Shown: positions 1-7,764 of the stretch, piece after piece
Numbering within the stretch: position 1 is the stretch's first letter
Layout of the letters: each line of letters opens with the position of its first letter
Origin: Ignavibacteria bacterium UBA2360
GTDB taxonomy: Bacteria; Bacteroidota; Ignavibacteria; Tepidaquicellales; OLB5
NCBI GenBank assembly: GCA_002344125.1
Contig: DDTQ01000011.1
Coordinates: 455,245 to 519,244 of the forward strand
Direction of reading: 5' to 3'
DNA: 64,000 nucleotides
Notes under the pieces: model-generated
Database searches by the model: none
The model's input: the letters and a program-made list of their open reading frames with translations, nothing else
Told to the model about the DNA's origin: nothing
Translations under genes and position numbers: made by a program

Positions 1-168
1 AGGCAGAGATCTTCCGCTGATAACGGCTTCGGAGTTGCCCTTAACCACATGGTCATTGGTAATTATCAGGTTCTCTTTCTTAACGTAAAAACCGGTACCT
101 GTTCCCTGTGGCGTCGCTATTTGTATAATTACATGCTGAAACTTATCTATTATATGCTGGGTATCCAT
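1..168 (-). CDS. Trypsin-like serine protease, N-terminal part (cut by window edge)
   Basis: The 56 visible codons start at an ATG at 168 and run off the window edge. The peptide has no signal sequence, so a cytosolic protein is likely. It contains a GTGTGFYV strand followed by TNDHVV, whose His (residue 40) matches the catalytic His of HtrA/trypsin-like peptidases. The Asp and Ser of the triad would lie beyond the edge. It is 51 nt downstream of the 420-aa gene on the same strand, so the two probably form an operon. The fold assignment rests on this one motif and its spacing, and the substrate is unknown. Confidence 0.6.
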   Translation of the reverse strand, partial: MDTQHIIDKFQHVIIQIATPQGTGTGFYVKKENLIITNDHVVKGNSEAVISGRSLP

Positions 169-219
169 TTTATTACTTAAATTTTCTGTGATGTTAATCC
201 TAATTTTTTTGCTTTTTGC

Positions 220-1482
220 CTATTGGTTATAATTCAGCTGCTGAATTTCAGCAACGTAACTTTTCAGGAAGCTGACCATTGAATCAAACTTAAGATTTGA
301 TGTATTGAACTTCAGCTCGGGATAAAGCTCTTTGCCTTCGGTAATTATTGCGTCAATTTTACTTTTTATGACCTGCTCGTTGAATTTTGCGCAGGAAGCA
401 TCGAAGAGATCTTCGCCAACGCCAAGAGCGGTGAAGTAATCCTGGTTGGTGATGCTGAGCATCAAATGGAACAGCTTCGCATCAGGTTTTGGCAGCCCGT
501 AGCTGAACAGGCAATAGGTTGCCAGGTATTCATACAGCACAATTGCAATATCGAGGTGATTGTTATCAACGTACCATTTTACATTCTGCAGGTTATTGGT
601 GAAAAGATCCACCACTGCCTGGTGCGGCGCGGGGTTCGCGATCCCGAAGGTGGATTTAACCCTGTAAAGATCTTCGAGCACAGCTTCTTTGGGTTTATCA
701 AGAAGTTTCTGTAGGGCTTCTTTCATTTTTCGGTTCTTTTCAACGTAAGGTTTATTATCCTTGGCGAAGTAATCCCAGCTCATTTTTTCAAGCTCATTCA
801 TTAATGTGCCTTCGGGGGCTATCAGGTAATCTATTTTATACGCGGTGTTAAGCAGGAGGTATGAAATGCCGCCTGAGAAGGCGTCTTCGTTGAGCTCGTT
901 TACCCGTGTAATGGTTTTTTCGAGCCAGGTTCTGTAGAAGTTATATTTAATTTCTTTTTCGGTTTCGGGCAGCTGCTCTGCGTGGGCGTTACCGGTTGAT
1001 TTCAGCATGGCGAAGTCATCAATGAGCAGGTCATCCTGCTTATCGGCGCGTGTTGCAAGCTCCTTCCAGCCGTAGTACAGCTTGCGCGGCGGAGCCGCTG
1101 CGATGGTGCTATCAAACTTTATGCAGATGCGGTTATCTTTAAGCGCATAGCGGCTGTAGAAAAGCGAGTAGTTCATTTCCATAAGCCTGCGCATGAAAGC
1201 AACGGAAAGCTTATCATACTCCGCAACATCTGCTTCAGCTATTACCTTGCCGTTTGCTATGGTACCGTGAATTTTTTTTGAGCCCTGCAGCAGCTCAAAT
1301 GTAATATCATCACCGTCTTTCCTGAAGTTGACATTGTTCACGTCATCATCACGGAGATAGTTAAAAAAAGCCTCGTAGCTATCTATATATTTTTTTTCGA
1401 GAAAAAGTCTCTCTGATGTGTTCCATGCTTCAACTTTAGCCTTAGGCTTAAAGCTATCTGAAAATCTTCCGAATGTTATCAT
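220..1482 (-). CDS. Uncharacterised 420-aa cytosolic protein, possible YbjN/CesT-like N-terminus
   Basis: I do not recognise this protein with confidence. It has no signal peptide or membrane segment. Residues about 25-160 read as alternating short strands and helices (FFNYL, FRRDGDDITFEL-type strands, then FMRRLMEMNYSLFYSRYAL and an aspartate-rich LLIDDFAML). This layout is reminiscent of the YbjN / type III chaperone fold. The C-terminal 250 residues look entirely alpha-helical. It sits just upstream of, and probably in one transcript with, a trypsin-like protease. An alternative is a helical-repeat scaffold with no chaperone role. The YbjN suggestion is inference from residue pattern only. 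Confidence 0.75.
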   Translation of the reverse strand: MITFGRFSDSFKPKAKVEAWNTSERLFLEKKYIDSYEAFFNYLRDDDVNNVNFRKDGDDITFELLQGSKKIHGTIANGKVIAEADVAEYDKLSVAFMRRLMEMNYSLFYSRYALKDNRICIKFDSTIAAAPPRKLYYGWKELATRADKQDDLLIDDFAMLKSTGNAHAEQLPETEKEIKYNFYRTWLEKTITRVNELNEDAFSGGISYLLLNTAYKIDYLIAPEGTLMNELEKMSWDYFAKDNKPYVEKNRKMKEALQKLLDKPKEAVLEDLYRVKSTFGIANPAPHQAVVDLFTNNLQNVKWYVDNNHLDIAIVLYEYLATYCLFSYGLPKPDAKLFHLMLSITNQDYFTALGVGEDLFDASCAKFNEQVIKSKIDAIITEGKELYPELKFNTSNLKFDSMVSFLKSYVAEIQQLNYNQ

Positions 1483-1728
1483 ATTGTTTGCATTCCCCGT
1501 TTACCCCTTTGGGGCATAGGCGGGAATTTCTATTAATAATGTTTAATTTATACAGTACTCTTAATTATATCAAATTTTGAGCCCGGGTATTTTTAACAAT
1601 CCTGCAAAATAGTTTTTATCAATTTGTTATTCAAAGTAAAAAAGCTTCTTACCCCGGGAAAAAATTGGGTAATTGTTTTGCGGACCACAACCCTTGAAGA
1701 GATATGTAGAGTGGAAAGATGGTATCAA

Positions 1729-1829
1729 TGTACTGCTCTACCACCCCTGCAAGACTCAAACTGCGTTTTCGTTTTGCTTTCCCCTCCTAAAAAACTGCAC
1801 CGGCAGTCAGGCAGGAGGGGAGCAAAGTC
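1729..1829. repeat. Composite two-stem intergenic repeat, copy 1
   Basis: This stretch shares the layout of copies near 3352, 46575, 55014 and 63132. All have an accacccctgca-like 5' end, a variable first stem, then a CCCCTCCT arm paired with an AGGAGGGG arm. Here the second stem has a long loop containing ctgccgg/cggcag-type bases. A segment ending near 1865 (ctctgcgtctctgcggt) resembles another dispersed repeat. The gap 1483-1925 holds no convincing gene; an open frame through it (1624-1896) consists of this repeat sequence. Confidence 0.6.
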
Positions 1830-1909
1830 TCAATCCTCTTTGCGCCTCTGCGTCTCTGCGGTAAGTCTTTTGACTTGCCATTCCCCTTTAACTTAAAATC
1901 ATATTCAAA

Positions 1910-1917
1910 TATCTTTG
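1910..1917 (+). promoter_or_regulatory. Bacteroidota-type -7 box (TATCTTTG) of the duplicated 5' fragment
   Basis: TATCTTTG matches TAnnTTTG and lies 8 nt before the ATG of the truncated copy at 1926. The matching position before the intact gene (2249) reads TAACTTTA, a weaker match. The upstream, gene-less copy may therefore have kept the better promoter. Assigned by consensus only. Confidence 0.4.
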
Positions 1918-1925
1918 TGCCACAA

Positions 1926-1985
1926 ATGAAAATATACTACTCAGATCATTATACTGTTCCGCTGCCCGAAGGGCATAGGTTTTGA
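1926..1985 (+). pseudogene. Truncated 5' duplicate of the deacetylase-family gene (19 codons)
   Basis: The first 19 codons (MKIYYSDHYTVPLPEGHRF) are the same as those of the intact gene at 2249. The DNA differs by a single silent base (tat versus tac) over 57 nt. The copy then runs into a TGA at 1983-1985 where a cccctcc-type palindromic repeat begins. The upstream 30-40 nt are also related between the two copies. This is a partial tandem duplication separated by inserted repeat sequence. It could make a 19-residue peptide but is more likely a remnant. Confidence 0.8.
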
Positions 1986-2197
1986 CCCCTCCCGCCAGCG
2001 CCGCTGGCGCTGTCTGCCCTCCCCAAAGGAGAGGGCGTGATATATGAATAAACAACTATAGGTGCTTATCTTCCTTAGCGCCGATGAGGGAATGAAAATC
2101 CCCCAACTGTGATTTACGTTTGTTATAGATCGGGTTCAATTGCGGATTTTCATAATCTGGAAACGATGCTCCCCCTTTTCAAGGGGGACTTTTGTTT
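1984..2197. repeat. Repeat-rich insert between the two 5' copies of the deacetylase gene
   Basis: The segment starts with gacccctcccgccagcgccg, contains a GCCAGCGCCG/CTGGCGCT hairpin and an arm ending ggagaggg, and continues with AT-rich sequence of unknown origin to about 2197. A cccccttttcaagggggac hairpin lies at about 2170-2190. No gene is visible. Confidence 0.6.
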
Positions 2198-2248
2198 CAT
2201 TTACCCCTTTAACTTCAAATCATTATACAATAACTTTACACCTTACAA

Positions 2249-3142
2249 ATGAAAATATACTACTCAGATCATTACACTGTTCCGCTGCCCGAAGGGCATA
2301 GGTTTCCTATGGAGAAATACCGGATGCTGCGGGAAAAACTGCTTGCTGATGGTATTCTGGAGCCGGGTGAGCTATATGAGCCGGTGCTTCCGGGGCGGGA
2401 AGCTGTGACGCTTGCGCACTCGCCTGAATATTACGATTCATTTGCAGACGGTTCGGTTGATCCCAAAATCATCCGCCGCATAGGTCTGCCGTGGAGCAAA
2501 GAATTGTTTTACCGCTCACTGGCTTCTGTTGGCGGCGCCCTTGGCGCAGCGCAAAGCGCCATTGAGTGCGGCATTGGCGGTAATCTTGCCGGCGGTACAC
2601 ACCACGCCTTCCGCGAGTACGGCGAAGGGTTTTGCGTATTCAATGATTTTGCCATTGTGATACTTCATCTTATAAAGTGCGGCATGATACACCGCGCCGC
2701 GATTGTTGATCTGGATGTGCACCAGGGTAATGGTAACTCAGGGATCTTAGGCGCAAATCCCGATGTTTTTATTTTCAGTATGCATGGCGCGAAAAATTAT
2801 CCGTTTACAAAGGTTGCCTCTACAATAGATGTTGAGCTTGCTGACGGCACGGGTGATGAAGAATATTTATCCTTACTTAAGAAAAATTTACCTGCTATTT
2901 TTGAGTGGAAGCCTGATATAGTATTGTACCAGGCAGGGGTTGATCCGCTCGCCTCAGATTCGCTTGGCAGGCTCTCGCTCACGCCCGCCGGTTTAATGGA
3001 GCGCGACAGGCTTGTGCTGGGTGAGTGCAAAAGGCGTGGTGTTCCGGTATCACTCGGTTTAGGCGGCGGGTACTCAAAACCGATTTCGCATACAGTTGAT
3101 GCGTATGCAGGGACGTATAGGGTTGTGAAGCAAATATTCTGA
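2249..3142 (+). CDS. Histone deacetylase / AcuC-like family deacylase
   Basis: The 297-aa product is full length for a compact HDAC-superfamily enzyme, which removes acyl groups from acyl-lysine or related amides using zinc. Hallmarks in order: HSPEYY (57-62), the active-site His pair in GGTHHAF (His118/His119), the metal site DLDVHQGNG (Asp156, His158), AGVDPL (Asp232) and the GGGYS tyrosine (Tyr275). The RIGLPWS stretch resembles class IV (HDAC11-like) bacterial members. The protein has no signal peptide. The substrate cannot be told from sequence. It stands alone, with repeats on both sides and a truncated copy of its own 5' end 323 nt upstream. Confidence 0.92.
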   Translation: MKIYYSDHYTVPLPEGHRFPMEKYRMLREKLLADGILEPGELYEPVLPGREAVTLAHSPEYYDSFADGSVDPKIIRRIGLPWSKELFYRSLASVGGALGAAQSAIECGIGGNLAGGTHHAFREYGEGFCVFNDFAIVILHLIKCGMIHRAAIVDLDVHQGNGNSGILGANPDVFIFSMHGAKNYPFTKVASTIDVELADGTGDEEYLSLLKKNLPAIFEWKPDIVLYQAGVDPLASDSLGRLSLTPAGLMERDRLVLGECKRRGVPVSLGLGGGYSKPISHTVDAYAGTYRVVKQIF

Positions 3143-3455
3143 CGAACGAAGTGAGGCGAAGCCAGCCTTACTACAGCGGAGCGAGGCCTGCCTTAATACC
3201 GCGTAGCAGGAGGAAGGTATCTCATTCGACTAGCGATAATTTTAGCAGCACTCAAATTTCAAAACCGTTAAAACGGTTTGAAATATGTTGTAAACATTTT
3301 CCCACGGCTGAAGCCGTGGGCTAACGAAATAAATATGATAGTTTGATACCGCCCCTGAGCCGGACTTTCAGTCCGCCTCTTTCCCCTCCTTAAGAAAGGA
3401 GGGGAGCTGATACAAATTAATATCATGGTAATTTTTAAAAATGAAATAAAATGAT
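3143..3455. repeat. Cluster of unrelated palindromic repeats
   Basis: This gap has no gene. It holds several perfect inverted repeats: AAACCGTT/AACGGTTT (3262-3279), CCCACGGCT/AGCCGTGGG (3301-3320), CGGACT/AGTCCG (3361-3375) and CCCCTCCTT/AAGGAGGGG (3383-3404). The last two form a copy of the composite two-stem repeat. The 22 bases at 3383-3404 plus the following agctg are identical to 55039-55065. The CACGG palindrome and its trailing gggctaa recur at 55930-55951. Confidence 0.8.
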
Positions 3456-3500
3456 GAGATCCTTCACAACTGCCTTCGGCAGTGTGTTCAGGATGGGAAA
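3456..3500 (+). repeat. gagatcc-type hairpin repeat supplying the ribosome-binding site of the Nudix gene
   Basis: The element begins gagatccttc, forms an ACTGCC/GGCAGT hairpin (3469-3474 with 3478-3483) and ends ttcaggat. Its AGGA (3490-3493) is 7 nt before the ATG at 3501, which is good Shine-Dalgarno spacing. The same arrangement occurs before the genes at 19211 and 55225. Confidence 0.7.
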
Positions 3501-3923
3501 ATGACAAAGAAAAAACAAATACAATCAACACGGTTCGGGGTTTACGCTGTATTAACCTATAAGGGTAAATATATACTTATTCAAAAGGGCAAGGGTCCGT
3601 TTAAAGGCAGGTGGGACCTGCCCGGCGGGAAAACAGATTTTGGCGAGACTCCCGAGCAAACCCTGAAGCGCGAGATCATAGAAGAAACCGGGCTTAAGCT
3701 TAAATCATACAAGCTCATAACCGTTGAAGCTTATACACATGAATCAAAAAAAGAGGAGTTTCATCATACGGGCGTGATATATAAAGCCGAAGCGAAAGAT
3801 ATAGGTAAATTAAAACGCGAGCCTGACGGCAATGATTCATTTGGCGCTGAAATTTTCACCGAAAAGGAAATAAAAAAATTAAAGCTTACTCCACTGGCAA
3901 AAATTGTATTGAAGAAACTTTAG
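3501..3923 (+). CDS. Nudix hydrolase (MutT-like)
   Basis: This 140-aa Nudix pyrophosphohydrolase carries the complete Nudix box at residues 43-65. Gly43, five residues, Glu49, seven residues and then REIIEETGL fit the GX5EX7REUXEEXGU signature, including the metal-binding glutamates. Such enzymes cleave nucleoside-diphosphate-linked substrates; the actual substrate (oxidised nucleotides, ADP-ribose or others) cannot be read from the sequence. The start at 3501 is preceded by AGGA from a hairpin repeat. It is followed 85 nt later by the higBA pair, with a perfect palindrome between. Confidence 0.92.
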   Translation: MTKKKQIQSTRFGVYAVLTYKGKYILIQKGKGPFKGRWDLPGGKTDFGETPEQTLKREIIEETGLKLKSYKLITVEAYTHESKKEEFHHTGVIYKAEAKDIGKLKREPDGNDSFGAEIFTEKEIKKLKLTPLAKIVLKKL

Positions 3924-3962
3924 TTCTTTAACGTGATAAGAATCAACTAAATATAAATTTTT

Positions 3963-3981
3963 AGTTACCATATTGGTAACT
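3963..3981. promoter_or_regulatory. Palindromic operator candidate before higBA
   Basis: AGTTACCA-tat-TGGTAACT is a perfect 8-bp inverted repeat 27 nt before the toxin start, next to a TATATTT-like -7 region. HigA-type antitoxins usually repress their own operon through such sites. It is followed by a short T-run, so it could also end transcription of the Nudix gene. Confidence 0.6.
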
Positions 3982-4008
3982 TTTTGATTATATTTAGATG
4001 TTATAATT

Positions 4009-4302
4009 ATGAGGATAATAGCAAAGAAGACACTAAGAGATTTCTGGATAAAAAATAAAGATGCCAGGCAGCCTCTTGTTGTATGGTATACGGAAGCAAA
4101 AAAGGAGAATTGGAAAAACTTCAATGATGTGAAATATTTCTCTAAAAGCGCAAGTATTGTTGGAAATGACAGGGTTGTTTTCAACATTAAAGGAAATAAT
4201 TACCGCCTTGTGGTAAAAATTGATTTTGAATGGCAGGTTATTTACATAAAGTTTGTAGGCACTCATAAAGAATATGACAAAATAGATGTCAAAAATATAT
4301 AA
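4009..4302 (+). CDS. higB: HigB-family mRNA interferase toxin
   Basis: The 97-aa basic protein matches the HigB toxin family (RelE-like ribosome-dependent mRNA endonucleases). It shows MRIIAKKTLRDFW at the start, VVWYTEAKKENWKNFNDVK in the middle and the core strand pair NNYRLVVKIDFEWQVIYIKFVGTHKEYDKIDV. The toxin gene comes first, as is typical for higBA. It is preceded by a palindromic operator candidate, and the antitoxin gene follows within 10 nt of its stop. Expression is probably held down by HigA binding upstream. Confidence 0.9.
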   Translation: MRIIAKKTLRDFWIKNKDARQPLVVWYTEAKKENWKNFNDVKYFSKSASIVGNDRVVFNIKGNNYRLVVKIDFEWQVIYIKFVGTHKEYDKIDVKNI

Positions 4303-4312
4303 AAGCAAAACA

Positions 4313-4669
4313 ATGAAAATAAAGCCGATTAAGACCAAAAGAGATCACGAAAATGCCTTAGAACGAATACAGCAGCTTTGGGGCTGTAAGAAAAATACAT
4401 CACAGGGCGATGAATTTGAGGTACTTGTTACACTTGTTGAAAAATACGAAGATGAACATTACCCTATTCCCCCGCCTGATCCCATCGAAGCGATCAAATT
4501 CCGTATGGAACATATGAACCTGAGCCGGAAAGAACTGGCAAAGATCGTCGGTTACAAAAGCCGTGTTTCAGAAGTGCTCTCAGGCAAACGTAAATTAAGC
4601 CTGCCAATGATCCGCAGACTGAACAAAGAGCTTAATATACCCGCTGAAACACTGATACGCGAATATTGA
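4313..4669 (+). CDS. higA: HigA-family antitoxin, XRE helix-turn-helix
   Basis: The 118-aa antitoxin has a helix-turn-helix at its C-terminal side (RMEHMNLSRKELAKIVGYKS, then VSEVLSGKRKLSLPMIRRL), as usual for HigA proteins that neutralise HigB and repress the operon. I chose ATG 4313, where the family-like MKIKPIKT begins, 10 nt after the toxin stop. An in-frame ATG at 4286 would overlap the toxin gene by 17 nt. No truncation is visible, so the module looks intact. Confidence 0.9.
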   Translation: MKIKPIKTKRDHENALERIQQLWGCKKNTSQGDEFEVLVTLVEKYEDEHYPIPPPDPIEAIKFRMEHMNLSRKELAKIVGYKSRVSEVLSGKRKLSLPMIRRLNKELNIPAETLIREY

Positions 4670-4679
4670 TCAAACTGAA

Positions 4680-5186
4680 TTGGCTAAAGCAAAAAAAATA
4701 CCGGGGCTTGATTCAAATCACCCATTAGACGAGAGCCTGCTCAAAATTCTGCGCACAAGGTTTGATGAAATGACAGCTCACGAGCAGGGCACAATTGATG
4801 GCAGCGATATTGAGGCATTGCATGATATGCGCGTCGCTTCGCGGCGAGTGCAGGCAGTATTCAAAATGTTCCGCGGTATCTTCCCGAAGAAGAAATTCAA
4901 AACCGAATACAATGAGCTGCGCCTGCTTATCCGCTCGCTTGGCGAAGTAAGAGACCACGATGTTTTCATTGATAAAATTGAGAAGATGAAAAGCGAGACA
5001 GTTGATAGAGATACCCGCGCTATTGATCTGCTTATTATCCGCAAAAAAGCTGAGCGCGAGCAGAAAAGAAAATTACTGATCCAGCACATTAACACGTTGA
5101 ACAAGGCGGGATATAAAGAGCATTTTAATAGTTTTATTACGGAGAATTTGTCTGCGACGGGAAAAAATTTTTCAACGTTAGAATAA
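4680..5186 (+). CDS. CHAD domain, N-terminal half (split gene)
   Basis: The 168 residues carry the first half of a CHAD domain: LHDMRVASRRVQAVFKMFRG followed by LRLLIRSLGEVRDHDVFIDKI, with the conserved His and the Arg/Lys-rich helices. CHAD domains are helical and bind polyphosphate or phosphate-rich ligands. A full domain has two such halves. This frame ends at TAA (5184-5186). The second half resumes in the same frame 99 nt later. The start is a TTG at 4680, 10 nt after higA, so the start is uncertain. The gene may be a functional split protein or a broken one. Confidence 0.65.
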   Translation: MAKAKKIPGLDSNHPLDESLLKILRTRFDEMTAHEQGTIDGSDIEALHDMRVASRRVQAVFKMFRGIFPKKKFKTEYNELRLLIRSLGEVRDHDVFIDKIEKMKSETVDRDTRAIDLLIIRKKAEREQKRKLLIQHINTLNKAGYKEHFNSFITENLSATGKNFSTLE

Positions 5187-5285
5187 TAGACTGACCGCCG
5201 GGTGGTCATTAGGATCAATATTTTTGTTTGCACGGAGTGCAAACGATGCAAATTGTGCAAATATTATTATAGGGATTAGATCAGT
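5187..5285. repeat. Palindromic insert separating the two CHAD halves
   Basis: The 99-nt gap is exactly 33 codons. Directly after the first stop it adds a second in-frame stop (TAG 5187-5189), with another (TAG) near its end. It holds a TGACCGCC/GGTGGTCA near-palindrome (5192-5208) and a perfect TTTGCAC/GTGCAAA hairpin (5227-5243) followed by a related tgcaaattgtgcaa. This looks like a REP-type element sitting in what was one reading frame. Confidence 0.6.
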
Positions 5286-5798
5286 TTGAAAAGAAAATAT
5301 TCAATAAAGAAAAAGTTATCACTGAAGGAAAATCTGAAACGGATAATACCCGAGATGTTTGATGATTTTTTTTCATATGCGCCGGTGGTGATGAATTTCC
5401 CTTTGCGAAAAACCCAATTACATGAAATGCGCAAAGCGGGCAAGCCGCTTCGCTACGCGATGGAGCTTGGCGAGTATTGCTTTGGGGCAGATTTTAAACT
5501 GTGCCTTGATGAAATAAAATCATCGCTTGATCTGATGGGAGAAGTTCATGATGCGGATGTAATGATACCGGATATTAACCTTCACATGAAAGAGATCAGG
5601 CATTTTAACAATACCATAAAAGACAGCGATCTCCGCATTTCAACACGGCAGCTGCGTATGTGTGTGCAGAAACTGCGTGAGCAGAGGCTGGGCGAGTACG
5701 CTGAACTTTCAGGAAAACTGAAGCTGTGGACCGAAAATGACTTTCGCGCGCGTATTACTGCCGCAATGAATGAAAATGGAATTGCAGAGAGAAACTGA
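5286..5798 (+). CDS. CHAD domain, C-terminal half (split gene)
   Basis: The 170 residues contain the second CHAD half: LHEMRKAGKPLRYAMELGEY, the conserved His and basic residues, then SSLDLMGEVHDADVMIPDI. It is in the same frame as the first half and starts at a TTG (5286). That start gives MKRKYSIKKKLSLKENL, a very basic leader that corresponds to the inter-half linker of intact CHAD proteins. It may be translated as a separate subunit if the split is functional. Otherwise it is the 3' part of a disrupted gene. Confidence 0.6.
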   Translation: MKRKYSIKKKLSLKENLKRIIPEMFDDFFSYAPVVMNFPLRKTQLHEMRKAGKPLRYAMELGEYCFGADFKLCLDEIKSSLDLMGEVHDADVMIPDINLHMKEIRHFNNTIKDSDLRISTRQLRMCVQKLREQRLGEYAELSGKLKLWTENDFRARITAAMNENGIAERN

Positions 5799-5805
5799 AG
5801 TGACT

Positions 5806-7566
5806 TCAGGTAGTAATGTTTTCAGTCCGGAAATACGCAGGGTATTTTGTTACAAGTCTGCTGTAGAGGTTCCTTATGATTTCTTTAAATTCTTTGTACC
5901 CTGTCTGCTCCGCGATAAAACTGCATAAACCGTAATGTGAGCCTGAGGGATTTTCGAGAAACGTACTTATCTTTTCTGAAAATTCTTTGTAATACCTGCT
6001 GATAAACTCCTGCTTTGAAACAAAAGAAACATTTTCCATCATTGCCGAAAAGAACTTCACAAGTTCAAATGTTTTTTTGTTGGCAATTTCAACCGCTTTG
6101 CCGCGGCTTTTATTAAGCCACTCAATTTTTCGTGTGATGTACGCAAATTGACCTGTATCAAAATTTCTGCCGCTGCACAACGCGGCAATAAGCATGTAGA
6201 GGTACATTTCTTTGATAAAATAGAAATCGGGTATCTTCCTGAAGTTAAGCAGAAGCTCTTCGATTGTATCGTGTAATTTTTTCAGGTTGTGCGGGTCGGG
6301 TATTTTAGCTATCAGACAGGTGGTGCCGGCAAATTCTTCAGGCTGCATAATGAACAGGTTATCGGTGTAAAGCTTTAGTTTAGCTGAATAGAGGCTGCGG
6401 AAAGATGAATCAAATCCGAAATTCAGGATCTCCATTGAATTCAGTTTTTGGAAATAATGGTACACAACACTGCTATCGCGGTAAGATGATGAGAGGAAAA
6501 CAGCTTTTGTGAGAATTATTCTTCTGAAAGAGGGTTTAAGCTCCGGCTTATCAGCCAGAATAAAATATTCATTCAATTTTTTAATACATCCTTCGGCATC
6601 AATTTGTTTCTGCAGAAATTTAAGATGCAGCTGTACAATCTTGAAAGCATATATTTCGGCAGTGCTGCCGTATTCCGCCGCATTACTTATCCCTTCGGCC
6701 GCGAATTTTTCAGCGTTTAAAAATCCTCCAGGTTCTGAGGTATATATATTTGCGATATTCATAAGCAGGTCGCTTCGGATGCTTTTATCCTCTCTCTTTC
6801 CGGTTTCCTCCAGGGCTTCTTCAAGATATTTCCTTCCTTCGGCCAAGTCTTCAATATGTTTAACATGGTAGGTTGCCATAAAGGATCTGCAGTAACAGTA
6901 ATTTATCTTCAGGTCGGGATCCGGCTGCACATTGGCAGCCTTTGCTTTTCTGAGCAAGAACATATAATGTTTTACCGCAAGCCTCGAATATTTTCTGAAC
7001 TTATTTTCTGATTTGATACTGTAGAAATACTGGCAAAGGTACCGGGAAATGTAGAATAAAATCACCTTGTCCTTTTCGGAATTCCTTTGTTTGGCAAGAA
7101 GTTTTCTTTCAAGACTAAGCAGTATGCTTTTTGCTTCGCGCCTCATTCCGGTATCGATCAGACTTTTGGCTCTATTAAGTTCGCATTGATCTCTATTATA
7201 GTCAATACGGAATTTCGCCGAAGTTTTATTTTCGCTGCGGTTAAAATAGAACTTCCTTATACCTTTTAGCAGCCATGTTTTGTGGCAGTACAGCATATCT
7301 TTTGTGATGCCGAGTTCAGCGGATATTTTGTCTTCATCCCATGAAATAATGTTATCAGTTCTGATGTGTTCATAAATTGTTTTCAAAAGGGCAACGTTCT
7401 TCTGCGCTGCGGAATTTTTCCGTTTGAGCAGTTTTTGCATGTACCCTTCGCGTATTTCTTGCGGCAAAGCCGCGAACTCATACAGGTACTTTAAAAAAGC
7501 TACCGAAGCCCGCCTTTTTCGGGCTTGTGGTGACGTAAGTAATTGATTATGTGAACTATAAAGCAA
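5806..7566 (-). CDS. Large cytosolic helical-repeat protein, function unknown
   Basis: The 586-aa protein has no signal peptide and is almost entirely alpha-helical. A possible helix-turn-helix lies near residues 75-105 (WDEDKISAELGITKDMLYCHKTWLLKGI). From about residue 120 on there are TPR-like helix pairs (for example KSLIDTGMRREAKSILLSLERKLL and RKYLEEALEETGKRED). It is divergent from the secreted propeller gene at 7765, with 198 nt between starts. It lacks the SPYFNK N-terminal motif and the WLLxK C-terminal motif of the other helical family here, so I treat it as separate. A regulator with a TPR-type sensing part is possible but unproven. Confidence 0.8.
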   Translation of the reverse strand: MLYSSHNQLLTSPQARKRRASVAFLKYLYEFAALPQEIREGYMQKLLKRKNSAAQKNVALLKTIYEHIRTDNIISWDEDKISAELGITKDMLYCHKTWLLKGIRKFYFNRSENKTSAKFRIDYNRDQCELNRAKSLIDTGMRREAKSILLSLERKLLAKQRNSEKDKVILFYISRYLCQYFYSIKSENKFRKYSRLAVKHYMFLLRKAKAANVQPDPDLKINYCYCRSFMATYHVKHIEDLAEGRKYLEEALEETGKREDKSIRSDLLMNIANIYTSEPGGFLNAEKFAAEGISNAAEYGSTAEIYAFKIVQLHLKFLQKQIDAEGCIKKLNEYFILADKPELKPSFRRIILTKAVFLSSSYRDSSVVYHYFQKLNSMEILNFGFDSSFRSLYSAKLKLYTDNLFIMQPEEFAGTTCLIAKIPDPHNLKKLHDTIEELLLNFRKIPDFYFIKEMYLYMLIAALCSGRNFDTGQFAYITRKIEWLNKSRGKAVEIANKKTFELVKFFSAMMENVSFVSKQEFISRYYKEFSEKISTFLENPSGSHYGLCSFIAEQTGYKEFKEIIRNLYSRLVTKYPAYFRTENITT

Positions 7567-7764
7567 AATTTATGACGATAGAATTTGAACAATAAAACAT
7601 ACAAGAAAATATATAATCTTTAGTTTGTAATATAGTATATATTTTTTCATTTTGCCGTATAATTTGTTTAGCATTTTAGGTTACGCCGCACTTTTGTGCG
7701 CGGAGCATTACATTCTTTCGGGAAAGTAAATTCAATAACTATATTAATTGCGGGGAGAAAAATA

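Noticed and set aside
466..714. 82-codon frame opposite the 420-aa gene
   Set aside because: Lies wholly antisense to a longer gene with better composition and no independent signals.
1624..1896. Open frame of 90 codons on the plus strand
   Set aside because: It runs through a composite intergenic repeat, has no ribosome-binding site and no protein-like composition.
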